This document shows, piece after piece, positions 16,473 to 25,273 of a stretch of DNA of 64,000 nt. Under the pieces are notes generated by a model. The model worked only from the letters and a program-made list of their open reading frames with translations, made no database searches and was not told the origin of the DNA. Numbering within the stretch: the stretch's first letter is position 1; each line of letters opens with the position of its first letter. A program made the translations under genes and the position numbers. Location of the stretch: NCBI RefSeq assembly GCF_039533965.1, contig NZ_BAAAUN010000001.1:2826950-2890949 (forward strand), read 5' to 3'. The stretch is from Microbacterium luteolum (lineage in GTDB: Bacteria > Actinomycetota > Actinomycetes > Actinomycetales > Microbacteriaceae).

Positions 16473-16787
16473 TCAGGCGTGCGGGCGCGGCTCGACTCCG
16501 AGACGTGCGCAGGCGGCGTCGTAGAGCGCGACGACCTCGCGGCGGACGGCCGGCCGGTCGTCGATCGAGCCGCCCGGCCACGGCACGCGGAGCTCGGAGA
16601 CCGTGGCGTTCCGCGTGATCTCCCACACTCCGCCGTCGCCGTCGAAGCCGACCATCACGGCATCCGTGATCGGGGCATCGGCCGGTGCGGCGAAGGCGCG
16701 CGCGATGAGGAGGTTGTCATCGGTGTGGTCGCCGTTCATGTGGCGGAGGACGGCGGAGATCACATCGGCATCGAAGGCGTGGGGCAC
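16473..16787 (-). CDS. DUF2470 domain protein (heme-linked)
   Basis: 104 residues from a GTG at 16787, six bases after TAAGGT; a GTG two codons earlier is the alternative. VISAVLRHMNGDHTDDNLLIARAF is the DUF2470 signature with the His-Met-Asn-Gly-Asp-His cluster, as found at the C-terminus of HugZ/HutZ heme-degrading proteins. Here the domain stands alone upstream of heme oxygenase on the same strand, which suggests a role in heme binding or delivery. That role is inferred from context. Confidence 0.85.
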   Translation of the reverse strand: MPHAFDADVISAVLRHMNGDHTDDNLLIARAFAAPADAPITDAVMVGFDGDGGVWEITRNATVSELRVPWPGGSIDDRPAVRREVVALYDAACARLGVEPRPHA

Positions 16788-16884
16788 ATTCACACCTTAG
16801 AGGCGCTCGGCGCAGCGGGTGCCGGTGCAGAAATTCAGCATCCGCGTTCTAGACTCGGGAGACACGTCTTCGGGGGTACTTTCC

Positions 16885-18159
16885 ATGCAGCATCTCTCGT
16901 CGCGCCGGTGGCGCGCCGTCGCGGCCACTGCGGCCGTGATCGGTCTGGTCCTCACCGGCTGTTCCTCCGGTGAGACTTTCACGTACACGCCACCCGCTCA
17001 GGTCGACGGCGCACTGCCGGACGACACGGTCGCCGCCATGCAGGAAGCGGTCGACAGTGCGGTCGCGGCGTCCGGTGCCTCCGGGGCCATCGTCGGGGTG
17101 TGGGTCCCCTGGAGCGGCACCTGGGTCACGGCGACCGGCACGCAGGATCGTGACGGCGCGACGCCCGTCGACACCGACATGTCCTTCCGCATCGCCGACG
17201 TGACGCGTCTGATGACCTGCGATGTGCTCTACGCCCTCGTCGACGAGGGGACCGTCGAGCTCGACGCGAAGGTCCCGAAGTACGTGTCGGGCGTCGCCGA
17301 CATGCAGGACATCACTCTCCTCGACCTCTGCAACGGCACCAGCGGCGCCGGGTCGTCCGAGGCGGTCGCGAAGAACGCCTGGCTGAACACCCCCGAGCGC
17401 GTGTGGGCGCCTCTGGAGCTCGCGGGCTACGGCCTGGGCATCACCCGCGTCGCCGCGCACACGACCTACCGCGATTCGGACTCGGGATATCTGCTGCTCG
17501 GCATGGCGCTCGAGCGCGCCTCCGGGATGACCGCCTCCGAGCTGATCGCGGAGTACGTCACCGAGCCCCTCGGCCTTCCTGACACGTCGCTGCCCGGCGT
17601 CAAGGCAGACCCGCCGTCGATGAACGGGCACTTCATCAACGGCGTCACGGGTGGATACACCTGCGCGGCACCGGTCGACATCACCGCGCTCTCGTCCAGC
17701 GCCGGTTTCACGGACTCCGGCGTCGTCTCGACGATCACCGACCTCGGCCGCTACGCGCAGGCCGAGGCGGCGCAGGTGCTCCGCAAGGACAAGGACAAGC
17801 CGAACCGCTTCGGTGCTCCGCTCCCGGTCGCTGCCGACGCCGCGTCCTGGTACCAGGCCACGGGCGGCGCCTACCTCGTCGGCTCGATGGTCGGCCAGCA
17901 CGGCTGGACCCCCGGGTACGCGACGGCCGCCTACTCGGACCCGACGACCGGCTTCACGGTGGCGGTCGTGCTGAACGACTCCACGGCGGGCGCGACGTTC
18001 GCGCAGTACCTCTCGTGGGAGCTCGCAGCGATCGCCTCCAAGGCGCCGGCGGCCTCCGGCGAGACCGCACCGGAGTTCGGACTGCCGTTCACGGCCGGGC
18101 AGTACCACCAGGCCATCCTCGACGCCGCGCTCGTCTGCGTCGAACCGCCCGTGGAGTGA
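16885..18159 (+). CDS. Serine-hydrolase-like lipoprotein with degenerate active site
   Basis: 424 residues. A signal sequence ends in a lipobox LTGC (Cys26), so it is membrane-anchored outside. The fold is that of the beta-lactamase/DD-peptidase class C family: FRIADVTRLMT, GYLLLGMALERASGMTASELIAEYV in pieces, EPLGLPDTSLP, and HGWTPGY near the end. The usual SxxK catalytic pair is replaced: alignment of FRIADVTR with the family's FRIGSVTK puts Asp105 for Ser and Arg108 for Lys. It is probably a non-catalytic binding protein. A TAGACT -10 is at 16850-16855. Confidence 0.85.
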   Translation: MQHLSSRRWRAVAATAAVIGLVLTGCSSGETFTYTPPAQVDGALPDDTVAAMQEAVDSAVAASGASGAIVGVWVPWSGTWVTATGTQDRDGATPVDTDMSFRIADVTRLMTCDVLYALVDEGTVELDAKVPKYVSGVADMQDITLLDLCNGTSGAGSSEAVAKNAWLNTPERVWAPLELAGYGLGITRVAAHTTYRDSDSGYLLLGMALERASGMTASELIAEYVTEPLGLPDTSLPGVKADPPSMNGHFINGVTGGYTCAAPVDITALSSSAGFTDSGVVSTITDLGRYAQAEAAQVLRKDKDKPNRFGAPLPVAADAASWYQATGGAYLVGSMVGQHGWTPGYATAAYSDPTTGFTVAVVLNDSTAGATFAQYLSWELAAIASKAPAASGETAPEFGLPFTAGQYHQAILDAALVCVEPPVE

Positions 18160-18194
18160 TCCGGGGCTGATCCGGCAGAGGGAGGACGGCGACG

Positions 18195-19211
18195 ATGGCG
18201 ATCATCGACAACGCGATCTACGTGAACGGCGTCCGCACCGAGAATCCGCAGAGTCTCAGCGAGACGTTCGAGCGCATGCGCGAGCGCGGCGGGATGAGCT
18301 GGATCGGGCTGTACCGCCCCAGTGAGGCGGAGCTCCGCGCGGTCGCCGATGAGTTCGGCATCCATGCGCTCGTCGTCGAGGACGCGCTCGCCGGACACCA
18401 GCGGTCGAAGCTGGAGCGCTATGGCGACGTGCTGTTCATGGTCCTGCGACCGGCGCGCTACCTCGATGCGTCGGAGGAGGTCGAGTTCGGCGAGGTGCAC
18501 GTCCTCGTCGGCCCGGACTTCGTGGTGACCATCCGGCACGCCGAGTCGCCCGATCTCGGGCGGGTCCGCCGGCGATTGGAAGACGATCCGACGCTGCTCG
18601 GCCACGGGCCGGAGGCGGTGCTCTACGCCATCCTCGACGAGGTGGTCGACGAGTACGCGCCGGTGCTGGCCGGGCTCGAGAACGACATCGACGAGATCGA
18701 GAGTCAGCTGTTCGAGGAGGACGTGGACGCCACACAGCGCATCTACGACCTCGGCCGCGAGGTCATCGACTTCCAGCGAGCGACGCAGCCGCTCTCGGGG
18801 ATGCTGGAGGCCCTGCTGCGCGGGTCGGACAAGTACCGGGTGAGCGAGGAGCTGCAGAAGTATCTGCGCGACGTCCTCGACCACACGCTGCGCGTCACGG
18901 ATCGCGCGACAACGTTCCGCACGGTGCTGGACAACGCCCTCACGGTCGAGTCGACCATCGTGGCGCGCCGGCAGAACGAGGAGATGCGGCGGATGACCGA
19001 GCTGAGCATCCGCCAGAACGATGAGGTCAAGAAGATCTCCGGATGGGCCGCGATCCTGTTCGCCCCGACGCTGGTCGGCACCATCTACGGGATGAACTTC
19101 GACCACATGCCCGAGCTGCACTGGGTGCTCGGCTATCCGATGGCGATCGGTCTGATGCTCGCCATGGGCGTCGGCCTGTACGCGGTCTTCAAGCGCAAGG
19201 GCTGGCTCTAG
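18195..19211 (+). CDS. corA: CorA-type magnesium/cobalt transporter
   Basis: 338 residues. A long cytoplasmic funnel with coiled helices is followed by two C-terminal membrane segments and the family signature YGMNFDHMPELHW near residue 298, which forms the pore mouth. CorA pentamers import Mg2+ (or Co2+/Ni2+) down the membrane potential. The ATG follows GAGGGAGGACGG. It converges with the MarR-like gene and overlaps its stop by four bases. Confidence 0.93.
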   Translation: MAIIDNAIYVNGVRTENPQSLSETFERMRERGGMSWIGLYRPSEAELRAVADEFGIHALVVEDALAGHQRSKLERYGDVLFMVLRPARYLDASEEVEFGEVHVLVGPDFVVTIRHAESPDLGRVRRRLEDDPTLLGHGPEAVLYAILDEVVDEYAPVLAGLENDIDEIESQLFEEDVDATQRIYDLGREVIDFQRATQPLSGMLEALLRGSDKYRVSEELQKYLRDVLDHTLRVTDRATTFRTVLDNALTVESTIVARRQNEEMRRMTELSIRQNDEVKKISGWAAILFAPTLVGTIYGMNFDHMPELHWVLGYPMAIGLMLAMGVGLYAVFKRKGWL

Positions 19212-19603
19212 CCGCGAAGGAGCGCCCTGGTCTGCGTGAGCACGCTGTCGAGTGCGCGTGCCGCGGCCTCGGCGTCGGCGGGGGCGATGCTCGCCCAGAT
19301 GGGCTCGGTCAGGGCTCCGATCTCGCGGCTGATCTCGGCGACCAGGTCGGCTCCCGCCGGGCTGAGCGCCTCGTCGACGACCAGGCCGCGCGCCTCGAGG
19401 CCGGACAGGAGGTCGGCAGCGTCGGTGAAATGCGCGCTGTCCCTGATGGTCTCGACGAGAGTGCCGGGGCCCTCGAACTGCGAGGTGAGGCGCAGCGCGA
19501 CCCATTCACGCTCGGAGAGCCGTCGGTCGAGCAGAACCGTGCGCAGGAGCGCATTCAAGGCCTTCTCCGTCTGTCCGATGAGCTGTGTGCTGAAAGCGAG
19601 CAT
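19208..19603 (-). CDS. MarR-like winged-helix protein
   Basis: 131 residues with an AAAAGGAGAAG ribosome site. Predicted helices and the ALSPAGADLVAEI wing-to-helix join resemble MarR proteins, but the recognition helix is poorly conserved. It diverges from a better MarR gene (19675) with only 71 bases between. It may be a co-regulator or a target controlled by its neighbour. Function unknown. Confidence 0.65.
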   Translation of the reverse strand: MLAFSTQLIGQTEKALNALLRTVLLDRRLSEREWVALRLTSQFEGPGTLVETIRDSAHFTDAADLLSGLEARGLVVDEALSPAGADLVAEISREIGALTEPIWASIAPADAEAAARALDSVLTQTRALLRG

Positions 19604-19626
19604 GGTCTTCTCCTTTTAGTTGGTCT

Positions 19627-19661
19627 GGCCAACGATATCAGATCGTGGGTAAGGCCAACGA
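19627..19661. promoter_or_regulatory. Repeated operator words between divergent MarR-like genes
   Basis: GGCCAACGA occurs twice as direct repeats (19627-19635 and 19653-19661), and GTTGG/CCAAC forms an inverted repeat across the first copy. The -10 TAGGGT of the plus-strand gene follows directly. The layout suits binding of one or two MarR dimers that control both genes. Confidence 0.5.
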
Positions 19662-19674
19662 GTAGGGTGGGGGC

Positions 19675-20106
19675 ATGGAACGTCTCGACGGCCGGGCGAC
19701 GTGGCAGGTCAGCCGCGCGCACCTGCGTGCCTACTCCCTTCTGCAGGAGCTGTTCGCCGATGCGGGAGCGCGGGCGTATCACTACCGTCTGCTCGCGGCG
19801 CTCGACGAAGCGGGTGCCGTGAGTCAAGCCGAGCTCGGGCGCGTGACGGGTCTCGACCGCAGCGATGTCTCGGTCGCGCTGAGCGCTCTGGAGAAGGACG
19901 CGCTCATCATGCGCGCTGCGCACCCGACCGACCGGCGGCAGAATCTCGTCTCCCTCACCGCGCGAGGGCGCGACGAGCTCCTGCGCCTCGACGCCGTCGT
20001 CGAGCAGGCGCAGACCGAGTTCCTGGCGCCGCTGACCGCGGAGGAACGCGGGGTCTTCCTCGACATGATCACCCGCCTCGGGCGCGAGCCGGACGCCGGG
20101 TCGTGA
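19675..20106 (+). CDS. MarR family transcriptional regulator
   Basis: 143 residues with the full MarR winged helix: AYHYRLLAALDEAGAVSQAEL, then LDRSDVSVALSALEKDALI (recognition helix) and HPTDRRQNLVSLTARG (wing), residues about 38-100. TAGGGT (19663-19668) ends six bases before the ATG, so the transcript is probably leaderless. It probably represses itself and the divergent gene at the repeated GGCCAACGA words; the ligand is unknown. Confidence 0.88.
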   Translation: MERLDGRATWQVSRAHLRAYSLLQELFADAGARAYHYRLLAALDEAGAVSQAELGRVTGLDRSDVSVALSALEKDALIMRAAHPTDRRQNLVSLTARGRDELLRLDAVVEQAQTEFLAPLTAEERGVFLDMITRLGREPDAGS

Positions 20107-20186
20107 GCGGGGAGTGGCGGGATCCCTCCCGTTGCTGACCGTTCCGCGTCTTGTGGGGGCGCAGACGGCGGGCCCAAGCTGAACGG

Positions 20187-20762
20187 ATGACCGCATCCTC
20201 CGACACCGCTCTGCTCGTGATCGACGCGCAGGAGTCCTTCCGCCAGCGTCCCGACGACTGGGCGGCCACCGCGAACCCCGCGGTGCTCGACAACATCGCG
20301 CTTCTCGTCGATCACGCCAGGACGGTCGGCGACCCGGTCGTGTGGATCACCCACTCCGAGCCCGGGACCGGGGGAGTGTTCGACCCCGCGCTCGGGTTCG
20401 TGCGCGTGATCGGTGAGCTCGCCCCGGCAGACGACGAAGCGGCCGTCACGAAGACCACGATCAACGCCTTCACGTCGACCGATCTCCAGGAGCGGCTGCA
20501 GGGTGCCGGCATCCGCCGGGTCGTGATCTGCGGCATCCGCACCGAGCAGTGCTGCGAGACGACGGCGCGCGTCGCCGCCGACCTCGGCTTCGAGGTCGAG
20601 TTCGTCACGGATGCCACGACGACCTCCGCCATCCCGTCCCACGGTGCGCTCGCCGCCGTGTCGGGTGACGACATCATGCGCCGCACCGAGAGCATCCTCT
20701 CCGCGCGCGGTTTCGCCACGATCACCGACACGAAGACGCGGATCGGGGCGAGCAGCGCCTGA
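20187..20762 (+). CDS. Isochorismatase-family cysteine hydrolase
   Basis: 191 residues. The triad of this family is visible: Asp in LLVIDAQESF, Lys in AVTKTTINAF, and Cys in VVICGIRTEQCCETTAR. Relatives hydrolyse amides or isochorismate-type substrates, for example nicotinamidase-like enzymes. The protein is cytosolic. The start at 20187 gives the family N-terminus. No neighbour reveals the substrate. Confidence 0.88.
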   Translation: MTASSDTALLVIDAQESFRQRPDDWAATANPAVLDNIALLVDHARTVGDPVVWITHSEPGTGGVFDPALGFVRVIGELAPADDEAAVTKTTINAFTSTDLQERLQGAGIRRVVICGIRTEQCCETTARVAADLGFEVEFVTDATTTSAIPSHGALAAVSGDDIMRRTESILSARGFATITDTKTRIGASSA

Positions 20763-20771
20763 GCGGCGCCC

Positions 20772-20987
20772 TTACGAAGACGCGTCGTCGGTCTCCACGC
20801 CCGGCCCGGGCCCGGGGCGGACCGGTGCGTCCGGAGCGATGTCGATGCGGGTGTTGCCGTCGTGCTCGCTCACCTCGATGCGCGGCGCGGTGTCGGCTTC
20901 GGTGGCATCGGGTGCCGCCGTCAGCTGATCGTGGCGCTTCTCCTCGAAGGTCTCGTCGTCTGCGGATGCGTGATCAGGCGTGCTCAT
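20772..20987 (-). CDS. Small acidic protein of unknown function, coupled to APC permease
   Basis: 71 residues, acidic and Pro-rich (IDIAPDAPVRPGPGPG near the end), with no recognisable domain and probably disordered. Its ATG has GAGGAG upstream and overlaps the end of the APC permease gene by 14 bases, so it is translated from the same mRNA. It may be an accessory of the permease, but that is only inferred from position. Confidence 0.65.
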   Translation of the reverse strand: MSTPDHASADDETFEEKRHDQLTAAPDATEADTAPRIEVSEHDGNTRIDIAPDAPVRPGPGPGVETDDASS

Positions 20988-22347
20988 GACTCTCCTCGGG
21001 GTTGCGGTCGTCATCGGTCTTCCGGCTCTCGGTGCGCTTCCGGCCCCACCTCGCCAGCAGGTACAGCGCCACTCCGACCGCGATCAGGATCGCGCCGAAC
21101 AGCCACACGACGGGGCGCTGCTGCGTGAGGAGCAGGATGCAGGAGCCGATCCCCAGCACCGGCACGAAGGTCCACACGCGGAAGTGGTCCTGCTCGACGC
21201 GGTCCCGCCTCAGCACCAGCACCGACACGTTCACGCTGAGGAAGACGAACAGGAGCAGCAGCACGACGGTCTCGGCGAGCGTCGCCAGGTCGCCGACCAG
21301 GGTGAGCCCCATCGCCACGAGAGTTGTGGTGAGGATGGCGACCCACGGGGTCTTCCGGTTCGGCAGCACGCGGCCCAGCGCGGCAGGAAGCAGGTTCTGC
21401 TCGGCCATGCCGTAGGTCAGGCGGCTGACCATGATCATCGTCAGGAGGGCGCCGTTCGCGACCGCGATGAGCGCGATCAGACTGAACAGCCAGGAGGGAA
21501 TGCTGACGCCGGTCGCCTCGACCACGGCGAGGAGCGGTCCGCTGGACTCCTGCAGATCCGCCGCCGGCAGCGCGATCGAGCTCGCCAGCCCCACCAGCAC
21601 GTAGACCCCGCCCGCCGTGAAGAGCGCAGCGAACAGGGCGCGGGGATACGTGCGCCGCGGGTTCTTCACCTCTTCGATCATGTTGGCCGAGGTCTCGAAC
21701 CCGACGAAGGAGTAGTACGCGATCACGGCGCCGGCGAGGACGGCCATGCCCACGCTCGTTCCCTCGGGCGTCTCGGTGATGCGCGACACGTCGCCGCCGC
21801 CCCCGCCGACGAAGACCGCGACGACGGCGATCACGATCACCAGTCCGCTGAGCTCGATCGCGGTCATGACGAGGTTGGCGCCCAGGGATTCCCGGATGCC
21901 GCGGGCGTTGAGGAGCGCGACCACAGCGAGGAACGCGATGGCGACGGGAATCGTCGGCAGATCGATGAACGTGCGGAAGTAGTCGCCGGCGAACGCGATG
22001 GCGAGCCCGGCGGCGCTGGTCACGCCGGCCGCCAGCATGCTGAACCCCACGAGGAAGGAGACGAGCGGACTGCGGAAGGCCCGCTCGGCGAAGACCGCCG
22101 ATCCGCCGGCCCTCGGATACTTGGTCACGAGCTCCGCGTAGGAGCCGGCCGTGAGCAGCGCGAGCAGAAGCGCGAGCAGCAGAGGCGCCCAGAGCATCCC
22201 ACCCACCTTCTCGGAGAGCACGCCCATGAGCGCGTAGATCCCCGCTCCGAGGACGTCGCCCAGGATGAAGGCGAAGAGCAGCGGTCCGGTGATGGCTCTG
22301 CGGAGGCGAGTGGGAGCCTCGGCGCCGGTCGCGGTCTCGGTGGTCAT
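20974..22347 (-). CDS. APC superfamily amino acid permease
   Basis: 457 residues with about 12 membrane segments. The first segment GPLLFAFILGDVLGAGIYAL is the APC substrate-binding signature (G-A-G-I-Y), and FVGFETSANMIEEVKNPRRTYP follows in the loop after segment 6. It most resembles basic/neutral amino acid transporters (CAT type). A TAGCTT -10 is six bases before the ATG on this strand, so it is probably leaderless. The exact amino acid cannot be predicted. Confidence 0.9.
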   Translation of the reverse strand: MTTETATGAEAPTRLRRAITGPLLFAFILGDVLGAGIYALMGVLSEKVGGMLWAPLLLALLLALLTAGSYAELVTKYPRAGGSAVFAERAFRSPLVSFLVGFSMLAAGVTSAAGLAIAFAGDYFRTFIDLPTIPVAIAFLAVVALLNARGIRESLGANLVMTAIELSGLVIVIAVVAVFVGGGGGDVSRITETPEGTSVGMAVLAGAVIAYYSFVGFETSANMIEEVKNPRRTYPRALFAALFTAGGVYVLVGLASSIALPAADLQESSGPLLAVVEATGVSIPSWLFSLIALIAVANGALLTMIMVSRLTYGMAEQNLLPAALGRVLPNRKTPWVAILTTTLVAMGLTLVGDLATLAETVVLLLLFVFLSVNVSVLVLRRDRVEQDHFRVWTFVPVLGIGSCILLLTQQRPVVWLFGAILIAVGVALYLLARWGRKRTESRKTDDDRNPEESHEHA

Positions 22348-22444
22348 CCTCGAAAGCTAGGGCCGACGGCGGATCGCCGCGACGGGGTTGACAGATATGC
22401 CGGTGTCACGCACTCAGCATTCTCACAGACATGCCGCGCGGCGC

Positions 22445-22466
22445 GGCGATCCACTGCAGGATCGCC
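22445..22466. promoter_or_regulatory. Inverted repeat upstream of the aquaporin gene
   Basis: GGCGATCC-actgca-GGATCGCC is a perfect 8-bp inverted repeat located two bases before a -10-like TAAATT (22469-22474). It may be an operator or a leader hairpin. The rest of the 215-base gap to the divergent permease holds a lone TTGACA at 22388 with no matched -10. Confidence 0.45.
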
Positions 22467-22562
22467 GATAAATTGTCGTCGCACGAAGGACGGTCCGCCG
22501 GCCTCCGGCAGGGGCGATCGAGGGGATCGCTTCACGACCTGACACAAGAAACGGGTTCTCTC

Positions 22563-23210
22563 ATGACCGGTACCGCACGGAAGGCGCTCGCCGAAGGCCT
22601 CGCGACCTTCCTCTTCGTCCTCGCCATCATCGCCGCGGTGAACAGCGAAAGCCCGCTGACACCGCTCGCGATCGGCTTCACCCTCATGGTCCTCGTCTAC
22701 TCGACGGGCCACATCTCGGGCGCGCACCTGAACCCGGCCGTCTCGGTCGGTGTCTTCCTGCGCGGCGGCCTCAGCGTCGTCGACTTCATCGCCTACCTCA
22801 TCGCCCAGTTCGTCGGCGGCGCGCTGGCCGCCCTCGCCAGCCTGGCCGTGTGGCCGAGCGGCGGCAAGGCGGTCGTCATCGAGATCGGCCCGGCCTTCCT
22901 CGTCGAGGCGCTGTTCACGCTGATCCTCGTCTGGGTCGTGCTCAACACCGCCACCGCCAAGGGCACCGACGGCAACTCGTTCTACGGTCTCGCGATCGGC
23001 GCCACGGTGTTCGTCGGCGCGGCGACCGTCGGCTCGATCTCGGGCGGCGGCTTCAACCCGGCCGTGGCCCTCGGCCTCTCGGTGGGCGGCTACTTCGCGT
23101 GGAGCTCGCTGTGGCTCTACATCGTCGCTCCGGTCGTCGGTGCGGTGATCGCTGCGATCCTGTTCCGCGTGCTCAACGCGGATGACGCCAAGAAGATCGC
23201 CGGCGAGTAA
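22563..23210 (+). CDS. Aquaporin / MIP family channel
   Basis: 215 residues with six membrane segments and both half-helix NPA boxes: SGAHLNPAVS near residue 58 and GGGFNPAVAL near residue 162. The residue set looks like a water-selective aquaporin (AqpZ-like) rather than a glycerol facilitator, but this is a weak call. It allows fast water exchange across the cell membrane. A hairpin terminator follows. Confidence 0.92.
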   Translation: MTGTARKALAEGLATFLFVLAIIAAVNSESPLTPLAIGFTLMVLVYSTGHISGAHLNPAVSVGVFLRGGLSVVDFIAYLIAQFVGGALAALASLAVWPSGGKAVVIEIGPAFLVEALFTLILVWVVLNTATAKGTDGNSFYGLAIGATVFVGAATVGSISGGGFNPAVALGLSVGGYFAWSSLWLYIVAPVVGAVIAAILFRVLNADDAKKIAGE

Positions 23211-23221
23211 CTCCCGGCTCC

Positions 23222-23257
23222 GAAGCGCCGCGTCCTCTCCGGAGGGCGCGGCGCTTC
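23222..23257 (+). terminator. Terminator hairpin after the aquaporin gene
   Basis: GAAGCGCCGCG pairs with CGCGGCGCTTC (11 bp perfect) around a 14-base loop. No strong T-run. Confidence 0.7.
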
Positions 23258-23335
23258 TGCGTGCGGCCGTATCCTCCGAGGGAAATCCGTCGTGCGGGGG
23301 ATGCCGTCGGCATCCGCCTTCCGTAGCGTGAAGCC

Positions 23336-24007
23336 ATGCTGATCGTCGAGGAACTCCACCTGCTGCTGACCCGGCCGGACGGACGCGTCGAGAGCGCCGC
23401 GAGCGTGCACCGCCTGTTCGGTGCGATCGCCGCGGTCATCGTCGACCTCTCCGTGCAGGGTCGCGTCGTGGTGACGGAGGAGAAGAATCCCGCCGTGCAG
23501 GTCGTCTCGGCCGAGCCGACCGGGAATCCGGTGCTCGACGCCACCCTCGTCCGTCTCGAGCCGCTGAGCGGCAAGCGCCTGCAGTCGCTCCTGATGCGGT
23601 CGAAGCTCGACCCGCTCGACCACGTCATCGAGTCGCTCGTCGTCCAGGGTGTGCTCGTGCGCGGAGAGCGCGGCTTCTTCGGATGGGGTTCGCTGCGCAC
23701 GCCCGAATCGGATCCCGGGCCCGAGATGCTGATCCGCTCCCGGCTCGCCGCCGTGCTGTCCGGTTCGGCCGCGCCCACTCAGGCGGACGTCACGATCCTC
23801 GCGATCCTGCAGGGGATGAACGCGGCGCATCCGATCCTGAAGAACGAGGCGGCCGGGGCATCAGCGGGTCAGCTGAAGAAGCGCATCGAGCAGCTCGTCT
23901 CGGGCTCGGCAGCGGGCGACGCCGTCACGAAGGCGGTGAACACGGCGATCGCTGCGGCGCTGATGGCCGCGATGACGCCGGTCATCGTCGCGACGACGAC
24001 CGGCTGA
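23336..24007 (+). CDS. GPP34 (GOLPH3-like) domain protein
   Basis: 223 residues. LIVEELHLLLTRPDG at the start, SVHRLFGAIAAVIVDLSVQGRV and KNEAAGASAGQLKKRI fit the GPP34 family, a helical fold shared with eukaryotic GOLPH3, which binds phosphoinositides. Its bacterial role is unknown, though actinobacterial genomes carry many. TAGCGT ends six bases before the ATG, so it is probably leaderless. The last 25 residues are hydrophobic. Confidence 0.85.
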   Translation: MLIVEELHLLLTRPDGRVESAASVHRLFGAIAAVIVDLSVQGRVVVTEEKNPAVQVVSAEPTGNPVLDATLVRLEPLSGKRLQSLLMRSKLDPLDHVIESLVVQGVLVRGERGFFGWGSLRTPESDPGPEMLIRSRLAAVLSGSAAPTQADVTILAILQGMNAAHPILKNEAAGASAGQLKKRIEQLVSGSAAGDAVTKAVNTAIAAALMAAMTPVIVATTTG

Positions 24008-24019
24008 GCGCCGCTCGGA

Positions 24020-25210
24020 TCAGCGCACGACGGCGGTGACCGGGGCCTGCGCGTCCGACGTCGCGGGAATGCGCGCGCGTGCAGCGGCGATCACGATGAC
24101 CACCAGCGCGGCGCCGGTGATGATCGCGCCGAGCCAGATCGGCGAGGTGTAGCCGAGCCCGGCGGAGATCCCCACGCCGCCGGCCCACGCGCCCAGCGCG
24201 TTGCCGACGTTGAACGCGCCGATGTTGGCGCCGGAGGCGAGCGTCGGCGCACCGCCGGCGTAGTGCATGACCCTGCTCTGCAGACCGGGCACCGTGCCGA
24301 ACCCGAAGCCGCCCATCAGGAACAGGGCGAAGACGGTCGCGATCCCGGACTGCGCGAAGAGGGCGAAGAAGGCGAGCACGACGACCAGTGCCGCGATGAA
24401 GACGATGAGCGTACGGTCGATGGCCCGGTCGGCGAGGCGGCCGCCCAGCCAGTTGCCGAGCACGAGGCCGCCGCCGAAGAGCACCAGCAGCCAGGGCACG
24501 GCGGAGGACGCGAATCCGCTGACCTCGGTGAGCGTGTAGGCGATGTAGGTGAACGCCCCGAACATGCCGCCGAAGGCGAGGATCGTGACCACCAGCGAGA
24601 ACCAGACCTGGCCGGACCGGAAGGCCCGCAGCTCCTGGCGGAGGCTGATGCTCTGATCGGGCCGCGGCAGGGCCGGTACGAGCGCCGCGATGCCGATGAA
24701 CGCCAGCACGCCGATGGCGGAGATCACCCAGAAGGTCGAACGCCAGCCGAACTCCTGCCCGATGAACGTGCCGAACGGCACGCCGAAGACGTTCGCCGCG
24801 GTGAGGCCGGTGAACATGATCGCGATCGCACCGGCCTTCTTCTCCGGGGCCACCAGGCCGGCCGCGACGACAGAGCCGATGCCGAAGAACGCGCCGTGGC
24901 AGAGGGCGGCGATGATCCGGCCGGTCATGGCGGTGCCGTAGTCGGGAGCGAGCGCCGTGAGGGTGTTGCCGAGGATGAAGAGAACGAGCAGCCCCAGCAG
25001 CACGGGCTTGCGGGGCAGGCGCGTGGTCGCGGCGGTCAGAAGCAGAGCGCCCACGACGACGGCCAGCGCATAGCCGGAGATGAGCCAGCCGGCCGCGGAT
25101 TCGGTGACACCGTAGTCGGCGGCGACCTCCGGCAGCAGTCCCATGATGACGAACTCGGTGAGTCCGATGCCGAACGCCCCGATGGCGAGTGCGATCAGTC
25201 CTGCGGGCAT
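24020..25210 (-). CDS. MFS transporter, AraJ/drug-efflux type (DHA1)
   Basis: 396 residues with 12 membrane segments. GIGLTEFVIMGLLPEVAADYGV is the signature of the AraJ/CmlR-like DHA1 subgroup, and VRPLG-like motif A is present as GNWLGGRLADRAIDR in the second half. It probably exports a drug or metabolite by proton antiport. AGGAGA precedes the ATG. The divergent MarR gene and the repeats between suggest control by that regulator. Confidence 0.9.
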   Translation of the reverse strand: MPAGLIALAIGAFGIGLTEFVIMGLLPEVAADYGVTESAAGWLISGYALAVVVGALLLTAATTRLPRKPVLLGLLVLFILGNTLTALAPDYGTAMTGRIIAALCHGAFFGIGSVVAAGLVAPEKKAGAIAIMFTGLTAANVFGVPFGTFIGQEFGWRSTFWVISAIGVLAFIGIAALVPALPRPDQSISLRQELRAFRSGQVWFSLVVTILAFGGMFGAFTYIAYTLTEVSGFASSAVPWLLVLFGGGLVLGNWLGGRLADRAIDRTLIVFIAALVVVLAFFALFAQSGIATVFALFLMGGFGFGTVPGLQSRVMHYAGGAPTLASGANIGAFNVGNALGAWAGGVGISAGLGYTSPIWLGAIITGAALVVIVIAAARARIPATSDAQAPVTAVVR

Positions 25211-25273
25211 GACGATTCTCCTGATAAAGTGATTTGATTGCAGACGCCGGATATTGCGCGTCGAAGCACAATC

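Noticed and set aside
16885..18159. Active beta-lactamase conferring resistance
   Set aside because: The SxxK motif is destroyed (Asp105, Arg108), so penicillin hydrolysis is not expected.
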